A stretch of DNA of 64,000 nt from Heliopora coerulea (GCA_030142905.1 JASJOG010000486.1:81253-145252); one strand, 5' to 3'; counted from the first letter of the stretch, positions 22,081-31,833 are shown. Notes: a model not told the origin generated them from the letters alone. Numbers and translations are program-made.

Positions 22081-22252
22081 TTAAATGATTACAGAGAACA
22101 GAGAATCGAATGTTGCGTTTCCTTAAGTTAAGGAGTAAATAATGGCAAGTGTGCTACTATGAAACATTACTCGACATACCATTTTGCACGTATTTCTTCA
22201 ACATGGCTGTGTTACAATTAATATCCTGACATCACAAAATTGTTTTACTAAC

Positions 22253-22402
22253 CTTGTTTAAACCTTTTAGATTGTAAGACGTGTTTCACAAAGGAAGCAG
22301 ACACTTTGGCCCCAAACTTTTGCCACTCTTTTGTTTTGGAGCCATCAGCCCAATCTGTGATACTCTTACACACAATGAAAGGCACTTCTAGGCTAATCAA
22401 CC
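22253..22402 (-). CDS. C-terminal exon of the nucleosidase (MTAN/PNP-fold) domain
   Basis: This 150-bp exon encodes about 50 residues: LISLEVPFIVCKSITDWADG, SKTKEWQKFGAKVSASFVKH, VLQ. The phrase with ITDWADG followed by EWQ.F and a final ASxVKHVL is the C-terminal end of PNP_UDP/MTAN nucleosidases and carries the catalytic-loop Asp. The acceptor is CGTTTACTTCAG/GG, the donor AAACAAG/GTTAGT, both phase 1. Joined in phase to the 31052-31678 exon it completes the GGEMESEG-LISLEVPF nucleoside-binding region. Joined to 14625-14909 it leads into the Death domain. The 50-codon length keeps the frame. Confidence 0.75.
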
Positions 22403-22559
22403 CTGAAGTAAACGAGGTAAAAACAAACACATTGTCACAATGTTTCGCCTTCAACCCTTTAAGTAACAATTTCCCGGGAGGTCTCCCTTGACATGTAAAA
22501 TTGCCCGGCATTAGACAGAGTTATGTAATAAGTAGCAGAATAGCAAGAGTGCCACATAA

Positions 22560-23085
22560 AGGGTTAAGGACAGAGTTCCCAAGGATCGTAGATCTGGTGT
22601 GGTGGATCGTTTGAAATTTTGATGCTGCAGCGCGTTGCATGTTGGTCAGAGTAGTCAACGTCTCCACACCCGTGTCTCCGATCACGTGGGAATTTCTGCT
22701 GTAACTGGTAAAAATAGTGTCAACCCTTCATCAAACAGCATTCTTTGATACATGATATTGGTCACTATGTTTGAACCGATGATTTCACTATCCTTTTTTC
22801 TTCTTGCTTTTCTTCCATCTGTGACCTCCTGAACCGAGAAAGCCTACTTAATGAAAAACCTTATCCTACTTTCAATCCTGATATTCAGGTCTTTTTATGC
22901 CATCTTGGCCTCTCCTCGTCACTTCTGACATCTTTTCGCGTCCCATTTCCTCTCGAACGCCAAACTGTGTTAATTAACCTGTAAGAATATGTTTATACGT
23001 ATCTAGTCTTTGTCACATTTTATTTCATTGCCTATAAGTGTTGCGTCAAATACAGCGAAACATTAGACTTTGATAAAGTTTTCCA
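22560..23085 (+). pseudogene. PLE GIY-YIG endonuclease relic
   Basis: Around 22625-22710 the plus strand reads CCSALHVGQSSQRLHTRVSD, then HVGISAVTGKN. This is the PLE-type GIY-YIG nuclease segment with its CC...GQ(T)xRxLxxRxxxH pattern. The downstream part to 23085 is decayed; an AGCGAAACATT phrase near 23054 is all that is left of a possible ribozyme core. Confidence 0.7.
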
Positions 23086-23089
23086 TAAT

Positions 23090-24595
23090 TCTATGCCTTT
23101 TCTGCATATCCTTTGACTTGGCTTTGATCTTCATACTTAACTAATACTAGAAATACGTGTACACAACAAGCCCTCACCCACCCTTCCAAAATATCACTCG
23201 TGAAGAAGAATTTCAATTTTTTCGGCTTACGAAAGATATTTCCAAACTTTCTTCACGTAACTTTCAAGTAAACTTTCAAGTCACATTGATAATTTTCCAA
23301 CTTGTTAGAAAAATCGCCCTTACTATAACTGCAAGACGGAATGAAATAATAATAATAATAAAAAAAAAAACCCCAAAAATCAAAAAAAAGAAGAAAACAC
23401 GCACAAGTCGCTCTCAAATTAACAAAATACATAGCTTATATTTAAACTGCTTGTTGTCATATTTATGATTAAAATTTCGATTTGAGTTATTTCGAGTCGT
23501 TTTCCAGTCAAACTTTTCACTCATGTTGCTTTAAAGAAAGACTTTATTAGATGGCCCGGCTTTCCGTCTTAAAATTGGAGTATCCTCAAAGGTTACCGGT
23601 CGGTTACCAGCATTACGGACAGCTCATGATTGAAAAAGTTTTTTGATATTTTTTGTCTTAAAAAACTGGTAAATTCTACGTTATCTCAAAATTGGTTGCA
23701 AATGTGTATTAGAAGTACTATGATGAAGATTTATGCAAAGTATTCATCCGGAGGTACGAGACTTTGGTAACGAAAATGAAACGAATTACAAAACCGACGA
23801 AATAAACAAAGAAAACATGAGCGAGTTCTGAATTTTTATTGCGGACCAAAAATCAGAAAAATACATAACATACAACAAAATACGACAAGCAAACCTTGTG
23901 CAAGTTTCGGTCGAAAGAAGAACGAGTAGAGAAAAGTAAAATACGTACTTTTTCTCTTGGGGAAGAATAAAGTCGGGAAGCCACTTTTGAAAGCTGCTCA
24001 AAACAAGTCAGTTCGCAGAACTTGTATTTCAAAGCTACTCGATTCTGACTTACCTGCGATTGTGCAGCTCAAGTAAGTGGTTGCCAGAACGTGAAAAGTC
24101 TCGAGATTTATACAAATCAGCATCTATTCAACTTCAGCGAAGAATGTCGTTTACACTTACTCGCTCACCAAATGTCCTGACAGCAAGCGAGTTCCCTTAC
24201 GTTTTTTGTTCCTATTTATCAGGAAGAACCAAGACAAAGCGTTGCTGCAACAAATGAGCAGTTGGCCAATGCATATTCCAAGGAGCTAACTTTGAGAACT
24301 GTTGTTTCAAGTCATAAATTGTCCAGATACTAAGATGGCCTCCAAAAGTGAAACCAGCCGCAAGCACCAAGAAAGCCATTTCCTTTGCCGGTCTGAAATC
24401 ATTTACTTGCTTCAGTGTTGAAATGATGTAAACAACGTCTGAGAGATCCGTAAAACGGAAAAAAGAACGAGACCAAACCGATTTGCTTCTATACGGACGT
24501 AAGTAACCTAAGGCTTGGTTAACAACATGCCAGTCCCCGAACTTGCACACGGCATTCTTGAGTGACCGGAATCCATGGATGAATGTATACATACA
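23090..24595. other. Unassigned intronic stretch
   Basis: Low-complexity A/AAT-rich sequence at 23340-23400. Frames such as 24212-24616 (minus) show no recognisable domain. Nothing else stands out. Confidence 0.35.
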
Positions 24596-24769
24596 TATAT
24601 ATATATACATATACATATAAGTACAGACGGAACCGTTTCGGCCTACTGGGCCTCATCAGTGTAGTGCTGACGAGCAGGATGGAGAAGCCTATATTATATA
24701 GGCAACTCAAATGTCCTACACTTGTGGTACATCTAAGCCACGCCAGAGCGCTCTAACTAGAGACTAGTG

Positions 24770-24770
<1 letters not shown>
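24596..24770 (-). mobile_element. PLE pseudo-LTR fragment with hammerhead ribozyme
   Basis: The minus strand holds a well-conserved hammerhead (24622-24663) preceded by TCAGCAC. This is followed downstream by TACTTATATGTATATG low-complexity sequence, as in Penelope-type pseudo-LTRs. No coding part is attached here. TA-rich sequence flanks both sides, and the second Tc1 element begins at 24813. Confidence 0.65.
24622..24663 (-). ncRNA. Minimal hammerhead ribozyme, intact core
   Basis: Minus-strand order: TACA (stem I, 5' side), CTGATGAG, stem II GGCC with loop CAGTA and GGCC, GAAAC, then GGTTCCGTC and TGTA (stem I, 3' side). Stem III is ACGG/CCGT closed by only UU, and the cleavage triplet is GUC followed by UGUA. 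All core nucleotides needed for self-cleavage are present. Small hammerheads with tiny stem III are established for Penelope-like retrotransposons, some acting as dimers. Confidence 0.85.
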
Positions 24771-24812
<42 letters not shown>

Positions 24813-24815
<3 letters not shown>

Positions 24816-26238
24816 TAGTGGAATTAAGTTTTGTCATCCTAGTGACAATGTATATTGTTATGACATACTAAGGTCATATCTGACTATTGCAAATTTTCTG
24901 TGCAATATTTTTTGAGCACATCCCACAATTTTACTTCAGCATAAGATCCTTAAAATGTCTTCGTGTACAATGTGATGATCTGATGGCAAGAAACCCCACG
25001 TCTACTACAAACTAATAATCTGCTAGCCATGGTTAAAAGAAGAAATTGCACTAAATAACAGGGATTATGGGTGGTGCTGATGCATCAACAAGGAGCATCT
25101 ATGGCCAAAATTGATAAAAATGTTGTGTTGTTATGTGAACAGTATCCAGAGTGTTACAGAAATTTAAGGAAACGGGGTCAGTTAAAGATCTTCCAAGAAC
25201 TCGGGCGAGAAGGAAGGCTACTCCGAGAGATGATCGTCATCTGAAAAGTATGGGCCAGAAGAACAGAGCCCTAACATCAGTAGATCTAAAATGGTGAGTG
25301 GCGGAAAAGTGCAATGTCCATCTTCACCCAAGAACCATTAGAAAGAGGCTTCAAACAATGGGTCTGAATGGCAGGATAGCTGCAAAGAAGCTTCTGCTTA
25401 ATACTGTACACAAAGCAAAGCGGTTGGCTTGGGCTAAAGAACATCGCCATTGGACAGCAGAGCAATGGGCAAGGGTCATCTGGAGTGATGAATCTACATT
25501 TCAAATCTCCTGCCACCCCAGACGTGCTTACATTAGATGTCGCGAGAATGAAAGGTTTTATCCGGACTGTATCTTGCCCTCTGTCAAGTTTGGAGGGTGA
25601 AGCATCATGGTGTGGGAATTCATGACAGCTTCAGGGCTTGGAAAACTCCATCGTGTGAAGGGCTCCATGCGGCAAGACCAATACGTCGACATTCTTTACA
25701 GTACAATGCTACCATCCGCTAGGGAAATTTTTGGCAATGATAACAACTTCATTTTTCAGCAGGATAATGCCTCTTGCCACAAGGCTAAGAAATGCATGAC
25801 CTGGTTGAGAGACAATAACGTCAATGTCATGGATTGGCCAGCTCAGAGTCCAGATCTGAGCCCAATCGAAAATCCCTGGCAGGAGCTTGGAAAAAATTGA
25901 GAATAAGAAACCCACAAATTTAGATGATTTGTGGGAAATGGCTTCTCATCACTGGGGGCAAATATCAGCATCTACTTGCCAAAGCTTGGCGCGCTCGATG
26001 CCCACACGAATTGATACTGTAATCAAAGCTAGGGGTGGGCATACAATGTATTGAGAAGAATTCATCCCTGAAAATTATGCATGACATGTTGAATGTAACT
26101 GACAGTGGTAATAAATAATTGCAATCATCAACATTGTTAAGACTTCTACGTTTTTGTACGGAGAACAGCTTGTCTGACATTCACACAACATGTTGCAGTA
26201 TATTGTCTTGGGGATGACAAAACTTAATTCCACTGCTG
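24813..26238. mobile_element. Tc1-family transposon 2 (1,426 bp) inside a TA microsatellite
   Basis: The left end CAGTAGTGGAATTAAGTTTT matches the right end, the complement of CAGCAGTGGAATTAAGTTTT. The left side has TA; the right flank reads CA, so that copy of the target site has mutated. (TA)n tracts lie on both sides (about 24771-24812 and 26252-26286), so the element landed in a pre-existing TA microsatellite. It encodes a transposase with several stops. Confidence 0.9.
25029..25940 (+). pseudogene. Tc1 (DD34E) transposase, several stops
   Basis: Frames in order: QKFKETGSVKDLPRTRARRK (HTH and basic motif), then LHPRTIRKRLQTMGLNGRIA, VIWSDESTFQISCHP (first Asp), SIMVWEFMT, FIFQQDNASCHKAKKCMTW (second Asp) and MDWPAQSPDLSPIENPW (Glu). 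There are 34 residues between the last two catalytic residues. In-frame stops occur at KW*VAEK (about 25296) and GG*SIMVW (about 25599), and the frame ends early near 25900. All catalytic residues remain readable. Confidence 0.88.
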
Positions 26239-26241
26239 CAT

Positions 26242-26289
<48 letters not shown>

Positions 26290-26640
26290 ATAGATACAGA
26301 ATGCGAAAATTTTTATTCCTAGTCACTACGCGTGTAAAAGGACTCCACGCACGTCGAGATTAGTACCCTCGCACCACGCTTAGCGCGGTGGGCGAGGGGA
26401 TAAAGCTTAGTTCGGGACTCTTGTGCACAACTTGAAACAAAAACTCAACATCTGGTCCAAAGTATCGGAGACAAAGATATAGAGGGATAGGTTGTTGGAT
26501 AGACGATCAGACAGAGACAGAAAGACATACAGAGGTGTAGAGTGAGAGACATCATGAGAGTGATCTTGGTAGTTAATAATCTGGTATTCAATCTGAAGAT
26601 AAAAATCAATGTCCAGCAAATCAAACGGGATAAAGCCATG
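26290..26640. other. Unassigned intronic stretch
   Basis: After the TA tract there is no recognised gene. The right part grades into a PLE pseudo-LTR-like segment (GTTTGTGATCATGGCTTTAT on the minus strand near 26650). Related sequence occurs at 30930-30960. Confidence 0.35.
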
Positions 26641-26720
26641 ATCACAAACTTTGAGTTTAAAATAATTTAATGCTTACGTTTTGTTGCAACTGGCAGTATC
26701 GTCAGAGCAAGTGCCTATCC
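26560..26720 (-). mobile_element. PLE pseudo-LTR fragment with decayed hammerhead
   Basis: Minus strand 26705 to 26676 reads CTGACGA, a weak stem, then AAAACGT, where GAAAC is expected. The following sequence (AAAGTTTGTGATCATGGC) is shared with 30925-30960, so both derive from the same pseudo-LTR family. Confidence 0.55.
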
Positions 26721-26779
26721 CGTGTGTGCAGATTTTATATGTTCGCATTCTTAGGGTCTTTCCGAATTAAAAGTGTGAC

Positions 26780-26990
26780 ATATCATGCTTTGCGACAATT
26801 TCATTTCCATAGAAATTTTCAAGGTCAAAGTTTGCAATTTTGCAGTTTGGTCGTGAGAAAAAACACCGGTAACTACTTACCAGAAATGACGTCAAAGTGG
26901 GAACGAATGAGAACTACAGTAAGTAATTTACCTGGCGCAAGGTTAGGTTTCTGTTTGAATAACTTGATTTTTGTTTAGAAGGATTGCTCA
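26780..26990 (+). repeat. Repeat copy inverted relative to 28640-28850
   Basis: About 200 bp, with phrases such as GGGAACGAATGAGA and TTAGGTTTCTG, recurs in inverted orientation at 28640-28850. The two copies enclose about 1.65 kb that includes the nested hAT MITEs. Origin unknown. Confidence 0.6.
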
Positions 26991-27660
26991 AAATTGTTCG
27001 GAAACATGCAGAAGCATTTTCAAGCATGCCTTCTTCTTTAAGCACGGATTATAACCGAGACGACTCAAAGACAGACGTCATTGAGGTCGATGGGGGGAAG
27101 GGGGGGGGGGGGGGTGCACGACAAATTACGCATTCAACAATGATGCTGACGTTAAGGTCCAACCTTACGAAGAGGAACCTTTGGTGGACGAAGAATGAAT
27201 GACCCGTCATTACGAAGAAAGACATGCAGAAGAAGAGCGCTTAGAAGAACGCCTGAGTTGGTTAGATAGGTCAGAATCAGTGAATAATTACAATGAGTGA
27301 CGAATTAGACCGGGACACCTCACCAAATCATTACTCGACCCCCAAAATTTCACAAATCTAACATACCCTCCCCTCTCCCCACTTCAATGCTGTTTGGTAA
27401 CAAGGAATAATTAGTCTCGGCGCAAAGAATCGCACAAAATTCACCATTGTTCACCACTCAACATTGAAAAAGGGGAAGGGGGAAACGCAGGTAGTTACTA
27501 GGAATTCGTGCCCCGCTAATAAAGTCACTGATTGTTGTATGTGAGACTATCGCTATGTTTCCCTTCAGTCATGAATGTGTCATTATTTTAGCACAATCCT
27601 TAGTACGCGAAGACCGAGGCGAGAGTCGTAATCATTACAAAAATGAAAAGTGCCCAGAAC
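26991..27660. other. Unassigned intronic stretch with G tract
   Basis: A run of G (about 27092-27115) and purine-rich sequence; no gene recognised. Confidence 0.35.
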
Positions 27661-27668
27661 CCTACACG

Positions 27669-28221
27669 TAGTGGCGTGACGGACTATGAACAGGGTTAGA
27701 GCAACTCCTAAAGGCCCCCGACCTCTAAGGGGCCCCCAATGAATCTGTAAAGGCAATTGAGATAAAAGTCTTGAAATGTATGCCTATAGCAAGGCGGGTG
27801 ACGGGGCCCCGAGAGAAAATCTTCTAAGGGCTGCCTGTTGTTCCGTTACGCTCAGTGGCGTAACTTGGAATTTTTAATGCGGGTGCAAGACTTAAGATTT
27901 TAGCGTGGTCATGTGGGCGTGGCCACGTAAAAATGCCATATTTAATAACTAACCTACATTACAATAAATCATATCTACTCATTCTTACATACACTAATAC
28001 ACAAATTCATCTCAATTTGTCCTGTATTACGTCTTTCCGAATTAAGATCATAATTAAGAATTAAGATCATGACAGGAATTTCGCGATATAATTATCTCAA
28101 CAGCTAACACCCAAATTTCCGACAGAGGAGTACAATTTTCCGACAGATGACCATACTGGTGTCGTTTGGGGGGGGGGGGTGGTGACCGCCCCCTATAGTT
28201 ACGCCACTGGTTACGCTACTG
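27669..28221. mobile_element. Outer hAT MITE with target duplication CCTACACG
   Basis: The left end TAGTGGCGTGACGGA and the right end TCCGTTACGCTACTG are inverted repeats (the right one interrupted by the inner MITE). Direct repeats CCTACACG flank it (27661-27668, 28222-28229). Without the inner insertion and its duplicated target it is about 188 bp. Confidence 0.85.
27853..28209. mobile_element. Inner hAT MITE (357 bp) with target duplication GTTACGCT
   Basis: Ends CAGTGGCGTAACTT and AGTTACGCCACTG are inverted repeats. GTTACGCT flanks it at 27845-27852 and 28210-28217. The target lies inside the right terminal repeat of the outer hAT MITE, so the order of insertion is certain. Confidence 0.88.
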
Positions 28222-28229
28222 CCTACACG

Positions 28230-29025
28230 GTTGCATATTTTCAAACTAACTCATTTGGTTTGACAATGACTTAGAATAGAGTCAAAATATCATCGCAAGA
28301 ATCGAGGATTTTGAATAAATATAGGTACACAGCGTAATAAACACCGAGCACGGTATAACAACTGGGTTGATTTCACAATACACAACTGCGTATTGAGTGG
28401 GACACTTATATTTATTCTGAGATTACGATTCCTGCCTGGTTCTTCACTTACTAGAAATTGTGCCAAAATATTGAAACATTCAAGACTAAAGAGAAACATG
28501 GTGACAATCTCGCATACCAGTTATCCACTGTTTATGACCTTTCTAAACGACGCAGACGTATTTGTATCGTTAGTCTTCTGCAGGCTTTTCTCCGTAATGA
28601 CGGGAATTTCTGAATGTTTCTGAACAATTCTGAGCAATTTGCCTAAACAAAAATCGATTTCTTCAAGCAGAAACCTAATCTTGTGCTAGGTAATTCAATT
28701 ACTACAGATCTCATTCGTTCCCAATTTAAAGTCACTTCCGATAAATAGTTATCTGTTTTTTTCTCACTGCTAAAGTGCAAAATTTCAAATTTTGACCGCG
28801 AAAATCTCCATGAAGTTGAAATTGTCAAAATGTAAGATTTATTAGATTTTTAATCTGAAAAATCCAAAGAATACGAATATATAAAATCCCAACACGCTGG
28901 ATAAGCACTTTAAGGAAAATCAAATTTATATTACAGTCAAGGGAGAGGCATATCGTATTACAAAGATGACACTAAGAGGCATCGCCGAGTAAATCAAATT
29001 AAAGAAAGAGGGATGAAACTTATAT
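28230..29025. other. Unassigned intronic stretch
   Basis: No gene recognised. The segment near 28400-28445 resembles 30960-31015 (CCTGCCTGGTT), probably part of the same PLE-associated repeat. The copy of the inverted repeat lies at 28640-28850. Confidence 0.35.
28640..28850 (-). repeat. Inverted partner of the 26780-26990 repeat
   Basis: On the minus strand it carries the same order of phrases (GGGAACGAATGAGATCTGTA, TTAGGTTTCTGC). Divergence between the copies is moderate. Confidence 0.6.
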
Positions 29026-29029
29026 TAGA

Positions 29030-29414
29030 GTTGAAAGAAGGTGCTGTTTGTTGCCTCTCTAATTTCTTTCCTTTCGAGATCAAGGACAGCGTTTCTTGTA
29101 GTCTGAGATCACACATCGTTTATTTGTTTGTGTCAATGCTGTGATGCAATGTGTGTCGGGAAAACTTGTCGACACATTTATACGCGTATCTCTGACCACA
29201 ACGGAATTTCAGTCACACAAGCGAAGAAACCCAGTAATCCTACTCTCTTAAGCATTTTGTCCAATCACTGCGAAACTGGTCACCCCTTATCCTTCAATGA
29301 TTTTAGTATTCTTTCTTCCTGTTCCCCTAGTTTTGAGCTTCCCTTACAAGAAAACATTGACAATAAAGAAATCAGGCCTTCTGTCAACTGTAATATTAGT
29401 TCCTTCTTTCTTTG
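29030..29414 (+). pseudogene. PLE GIY-YIG endonuclease fragment
   Basis: Plus strand: LRSHIVYLFVCQCCDAMCVG, KTCRHIYTRISDHNGIS, and HPLSFNDFSILSSC. This is the C-terminal GIY-YIG nuclease of a Penelope-like element (the YIG position reads CVG). It ends at 29414, where a second PLE has inserted. The probable continuation beyond the insertion (30769-30900) includes a decayed hammerhead at 30878-30900. Confidence 0.75.
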
Positions 29415-29534
29415 CTATTGATTTTCCGGGCGGAAAGCGTAATCGTAACAAAAAGATCAGAGCCCAGCTCAGAATTCTTAGGTGTATCGCCATAGTGAAA
29501 TAGGCAAGTCAAAAAGTTTTAAAACATATTTACT

Positions 29535-29565
29535 GACGTTTCGTTGCCTCGTGCAACATCTTCAG
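29535..29565 (-). ncRNA. Small hammerhead ribozyme (left PLE pseudo-LTR)
   Basis: Minus strand: CTGAAGA, stem II GTTGC/GCAAC with loop ACGAG, then GAAACGTC. The ACGT at stem III is self-complementary, with no hairpin of its own. This is the type reported to cleave as dimers in PLEs. Confidence 0.82.
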
Positions 29566-29599
29566 AGTGTAGGTTTACAGGGATGAGAAGAAAACTATA

Positions 29600-30430
29600 T
29601 ATATGAATCTATAATTACATATTAGAATAATTAGACGGCTAACCAATAGAAAACTGGGAGACGTGACAGGAAGTGACATGCATACGGAAGAGGAAAGCAT
29701 TAGAATAGAGAAAGAGGTGTGGAAGAGATATTTTCGATTTTTGGAAGACCTGCACGAAGAAATAATGGAAAAGTCGTTGGGAGAAATGGCGTGATTAGTC
29801 TGGCGAGTATGAGCCTGGATACTGGAAGTAGGAAATGAAGTGGTTGCTCGTTTCTTACCCGTCAAAGGCGAAACCCCAATGTGTTCTGAGATACGCGTGT
29901 GTAAGTGGCGCCTTGTTTGGCCAAAATACAATGCTCCGCAGCATTGACACGTATATTTGTAGACAACACGCGATCTCATTAACATGGGGGTCCTGTCCTT
30001 GAAAGGGAAGAAACCAGACAACCGTCTTCCAGATTGAAAAATAAAGCGCAAAGTAACTTGTGGGAAAGCAGATGAACATAGTTTAGAGACCTGTGTTCGG
30101 ATCTGTAGAGCATGTTATCCTGTGAAAGGAAGCTTAAAATAAATGATATTTTTCGGAGGTGAATCAGAATCTTTTATGGGGGGACAAAACAGACGATCAA
30201 GAAAACGACGGATGCAGCGATCAAGAAAAATCTCAGGATAACCATTCCTAAGCAATAATTTCTTAAGTTTAAGAACTTCAGCGTGAAAGTGGTGAAAGGA
30301 AGAGCATATTTTAAAGTAGCGATCAAGTACAGTATAGACGAGACCACGCTTATACGATAACGGAACAAAACTATCAAAACTAGTGAATAAACCGGTAAAA
30401 GTAGGTTTCCGATAAACCGTGAGAGTTTAC
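29600..30430 (-). pseudogene. PLE RT C-terminus plus GIY-YIG endonuclease
   Basis: From 30430 the minus strand reads VYRKPTFTGLFTSFDSFVPL, SYKRGLVYTVLDRYFKICSS, FHHFHAEVLKLKKLL, IRRFLDRLFCPP (RT thumb/connector), a stop at about 30117, then FPQVTLRFIFQSGRRLSGFF and VVYKYTCQCCGALYFGQTRR with HLHTRISEHIG, the GIY-YIG nuclease. PLE proteins use this nuclease to nick the target. The N-terminal RT motifs are absent. Confidence 0.85.
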
Positions 30431-30629
30431 TTATTTCCAAATACAAACCGTCTCTCAACGAAAATATCTCTTCCACACCTCTTTCTCTATTCTAATGCTT
30501 TCCTCTTCCGTATGCATGTCACTTCCTGTCACGTCTCCCAGTTTTCTATTGGTTAGCCGTCTAATTATTCTAATATGTAATTATAGATTCATATATATAG
30601 TTTTCTTCTCATCCCTGTAAACCTACACT

Positions 30630-30660
30630 CTGAAGATGTTGCACGAGGCAACGAAACGTC
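30630..30660 (+). ncRNA. Small hammerhead ribozyme (right PLE pseudo-LTR)
   Basis: Sequence identical to the inverted copy at 29535-29565, on the plus strand, with intact CTGAAGA, stem II and GAAACGTC. Confidence 0.82.
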
Positions 30661-30877
30661 AGTAAATATGTTTTAAAACTTTTTGACTTGCCTATTTCAC
30701 TATGGCGATACACCTAAGAATTCTGAGCTGGGCTCTGATCTTTTTGTTACGATTATCCTTCTTTCTTTATTTCAATTTATTCGGTGATGCCTCCTAGTGT
30801 CACTTTGTAATTCGATATAGCTCGTCCTTGACTATAATATAAATGTGATTCTTCTTAACTATTTTGTCACACTAGCT

Positions 30878-30900
30878 CTAATGATATTGCAAGATGAAAC
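30878..30900 (+). ncRNA. Decayed hammerhead motif of the older PLE
   Basis: CTAATGA in place of CTGATGA, then GAAAC followed by AAAA instead of GTC. It belongs to the PLE into which the younger one inserted. Confidence 0.45.
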
Positions 30901-31051
30901 AAAATATAACCATTAAAATATTTTAAATTCAAAGTTTGTGCTCATGGCTTTATTTCCCTTGTTTTGCTGGGCATTGATTTTCATATTCGAATTACTGTTC
31001 CCGCCTGGTTTGTCGATAGCTACTAATCTGTTATTTAATTCTTGCGTATAC

Positions 31052-31678
31052 CTTCACTTTCCATTTCTCCACCAAGAGCTTCGCGGTACGTTGTTTTTAA
31101 CTCCATTCCACGCACTGCATTGTCGATAAGTTCAGGACCGGATAGAATTGTACCGGTGTGGACCTTAACCGAACGTCCGCTGAGTTGCGAATTCCAGCCA
31201 TTTCGTCCATCTTTAAAAAGTTTGAAAAGTTCGCTATTGACCGAAAAACTTTCACCTCTTGGCGTTCTTGAGCCATCCTCATTGACACGAACTTGAGAAT
31301 ATCTTTGAATTTTCTGAGATATCAGTAGGTCGCCTAGGTTTTGGTCTTCTTTCAACAAACCAAAGCATACCCCGAGACAAATAATTGCTTTTGGTTTGAT
31401 TAGACCGACGGCTTTTCTACAGGTTTCTTGTGCTGCCAAGATGTTGTTAGCGCCCATTTCTGATTCCACCAAAGCCACTTCAACCTTATCAACACCACCG
31501 AAGTAGACCGGTCCAAGATTCCCTACAAGTGCCGTGGAAGGATCTTTTAGAATCTCATATGCCGCGAGGAACTCGCATTCATTGACTGTTAACAGGACAA
31601 CGTCAACTGTTTTTCCATTCCAGGCAAACTCAGTTGGATGAACGTCCTTTCTTGAAATAAGATGAATATCTGGAGGTC
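31052..31678 (-). CDS. Nucleosidase (MTAN/PNP-fold) exon of the nucleosidase-Death gene
   Basis: A 627-bp exon encoding about 209 residues of a PNP_UDP-type domain. It has VDVVLLTVNECEFLAAYEIL (first strand and helix), VEVALVESEMGANNILAA, then KAIICLGVCFGLL (phosphate/ribose-side glycine motif), and at its end REALGGEMESE, the nucleoside-binding Met-Glu pair. These enzymes cleave N-glycosidic bonds; related domains serve as ATP nucleosidases in immune proteins. The acceptor is a T-rich tract ending in GTCACAAG/GA, and the donor is GTGAAG/GTATAC, both phase 1 like the two downstream exons. Frames are fully open. An upstream exon or promoter is not identified; an in-frame ATG at about 31742 is possible but lies upstream of the acceptor. 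Substrate is inferred. Confidence 0.78.
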
Positions 31679-31744
31679 CTTGTGACAAAAAAAGAGATGA
31701 ATTCTCATTATTAGCGTTTGAAGCACTCTTTCTGGCAATCACAG

Positions 31745-31833
31745 CGGAGGTTTGACATGAACAAGCTTCTTTGATAATACCTCTATTTATTCAAGGCAAT
31801 AGAATTCATCAATTGCCATCCAAAACATTGCAC
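31745..31833. other. Short spacer upstream of the nucleosidase exon
   Basis: No promoter or upstream exon can be identified with confidence. Confidence 0.3.

Larger units (their letters stand above)
14910..22252 (-). other. Intron (about 7.3 kb) filled with mobile elements
   Basis: Lies between the Death-domain exon and the nucleosidase C-terminal exon. It holds a (TAA)n tract at about 14989-15019, a tRNA-derived inverted-repeat element, a REL-LINE in antisense orientation to the gene, and several MITEs. The limits come from the inferred splice sites. Confidence 0.55.
29415..30755 (-). mobile_element. Penelope-like element with inverted pseudo-LTRs and target duplication
   Basis: Inverted copies of about 280 bp lie at 29441-29716 and 30475-30755, each with a hammerhead ribozyme. 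The insertion is bounded by a 13-bp direct repeat TCCTTCTTTCTTT (29402-29414 and 30756-30768). Between the left duplication and the left inverted copy are about 26 bp ending GGGCGGAAAGCG, and the PLE at 35.27 kb has a similar extension. The minus-strand coding remnant contains only the RT C-terminus and the GIY-YIG nuclease, so the copy is 5'-truncated. Confidence 0.88.
22403..31051 (-). other. Intron (about 8.6 kb) filled with mobile elements
   Basis: Lies between the two nucleosidase exons. It contains PLE relics and a PLE insertion, a Tc1 element, nested hAT MITEs and TA microsatellites. Limits are from the inferred donor (GTGAAG/GTATAC) and acceptor. Confidence 0.6.

Noticed and set aside
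23040..23080. Further hammerhead ribozyme in the PLE relic
   Set aside because: Only a GAAAC box remains; the CTGANGA box is missing.
24212..24616. 134-codon minus-strand frame
   Set aside because: No domain, splice logic or homology that I can recognise; it runs into the TA-rich PLE flank.
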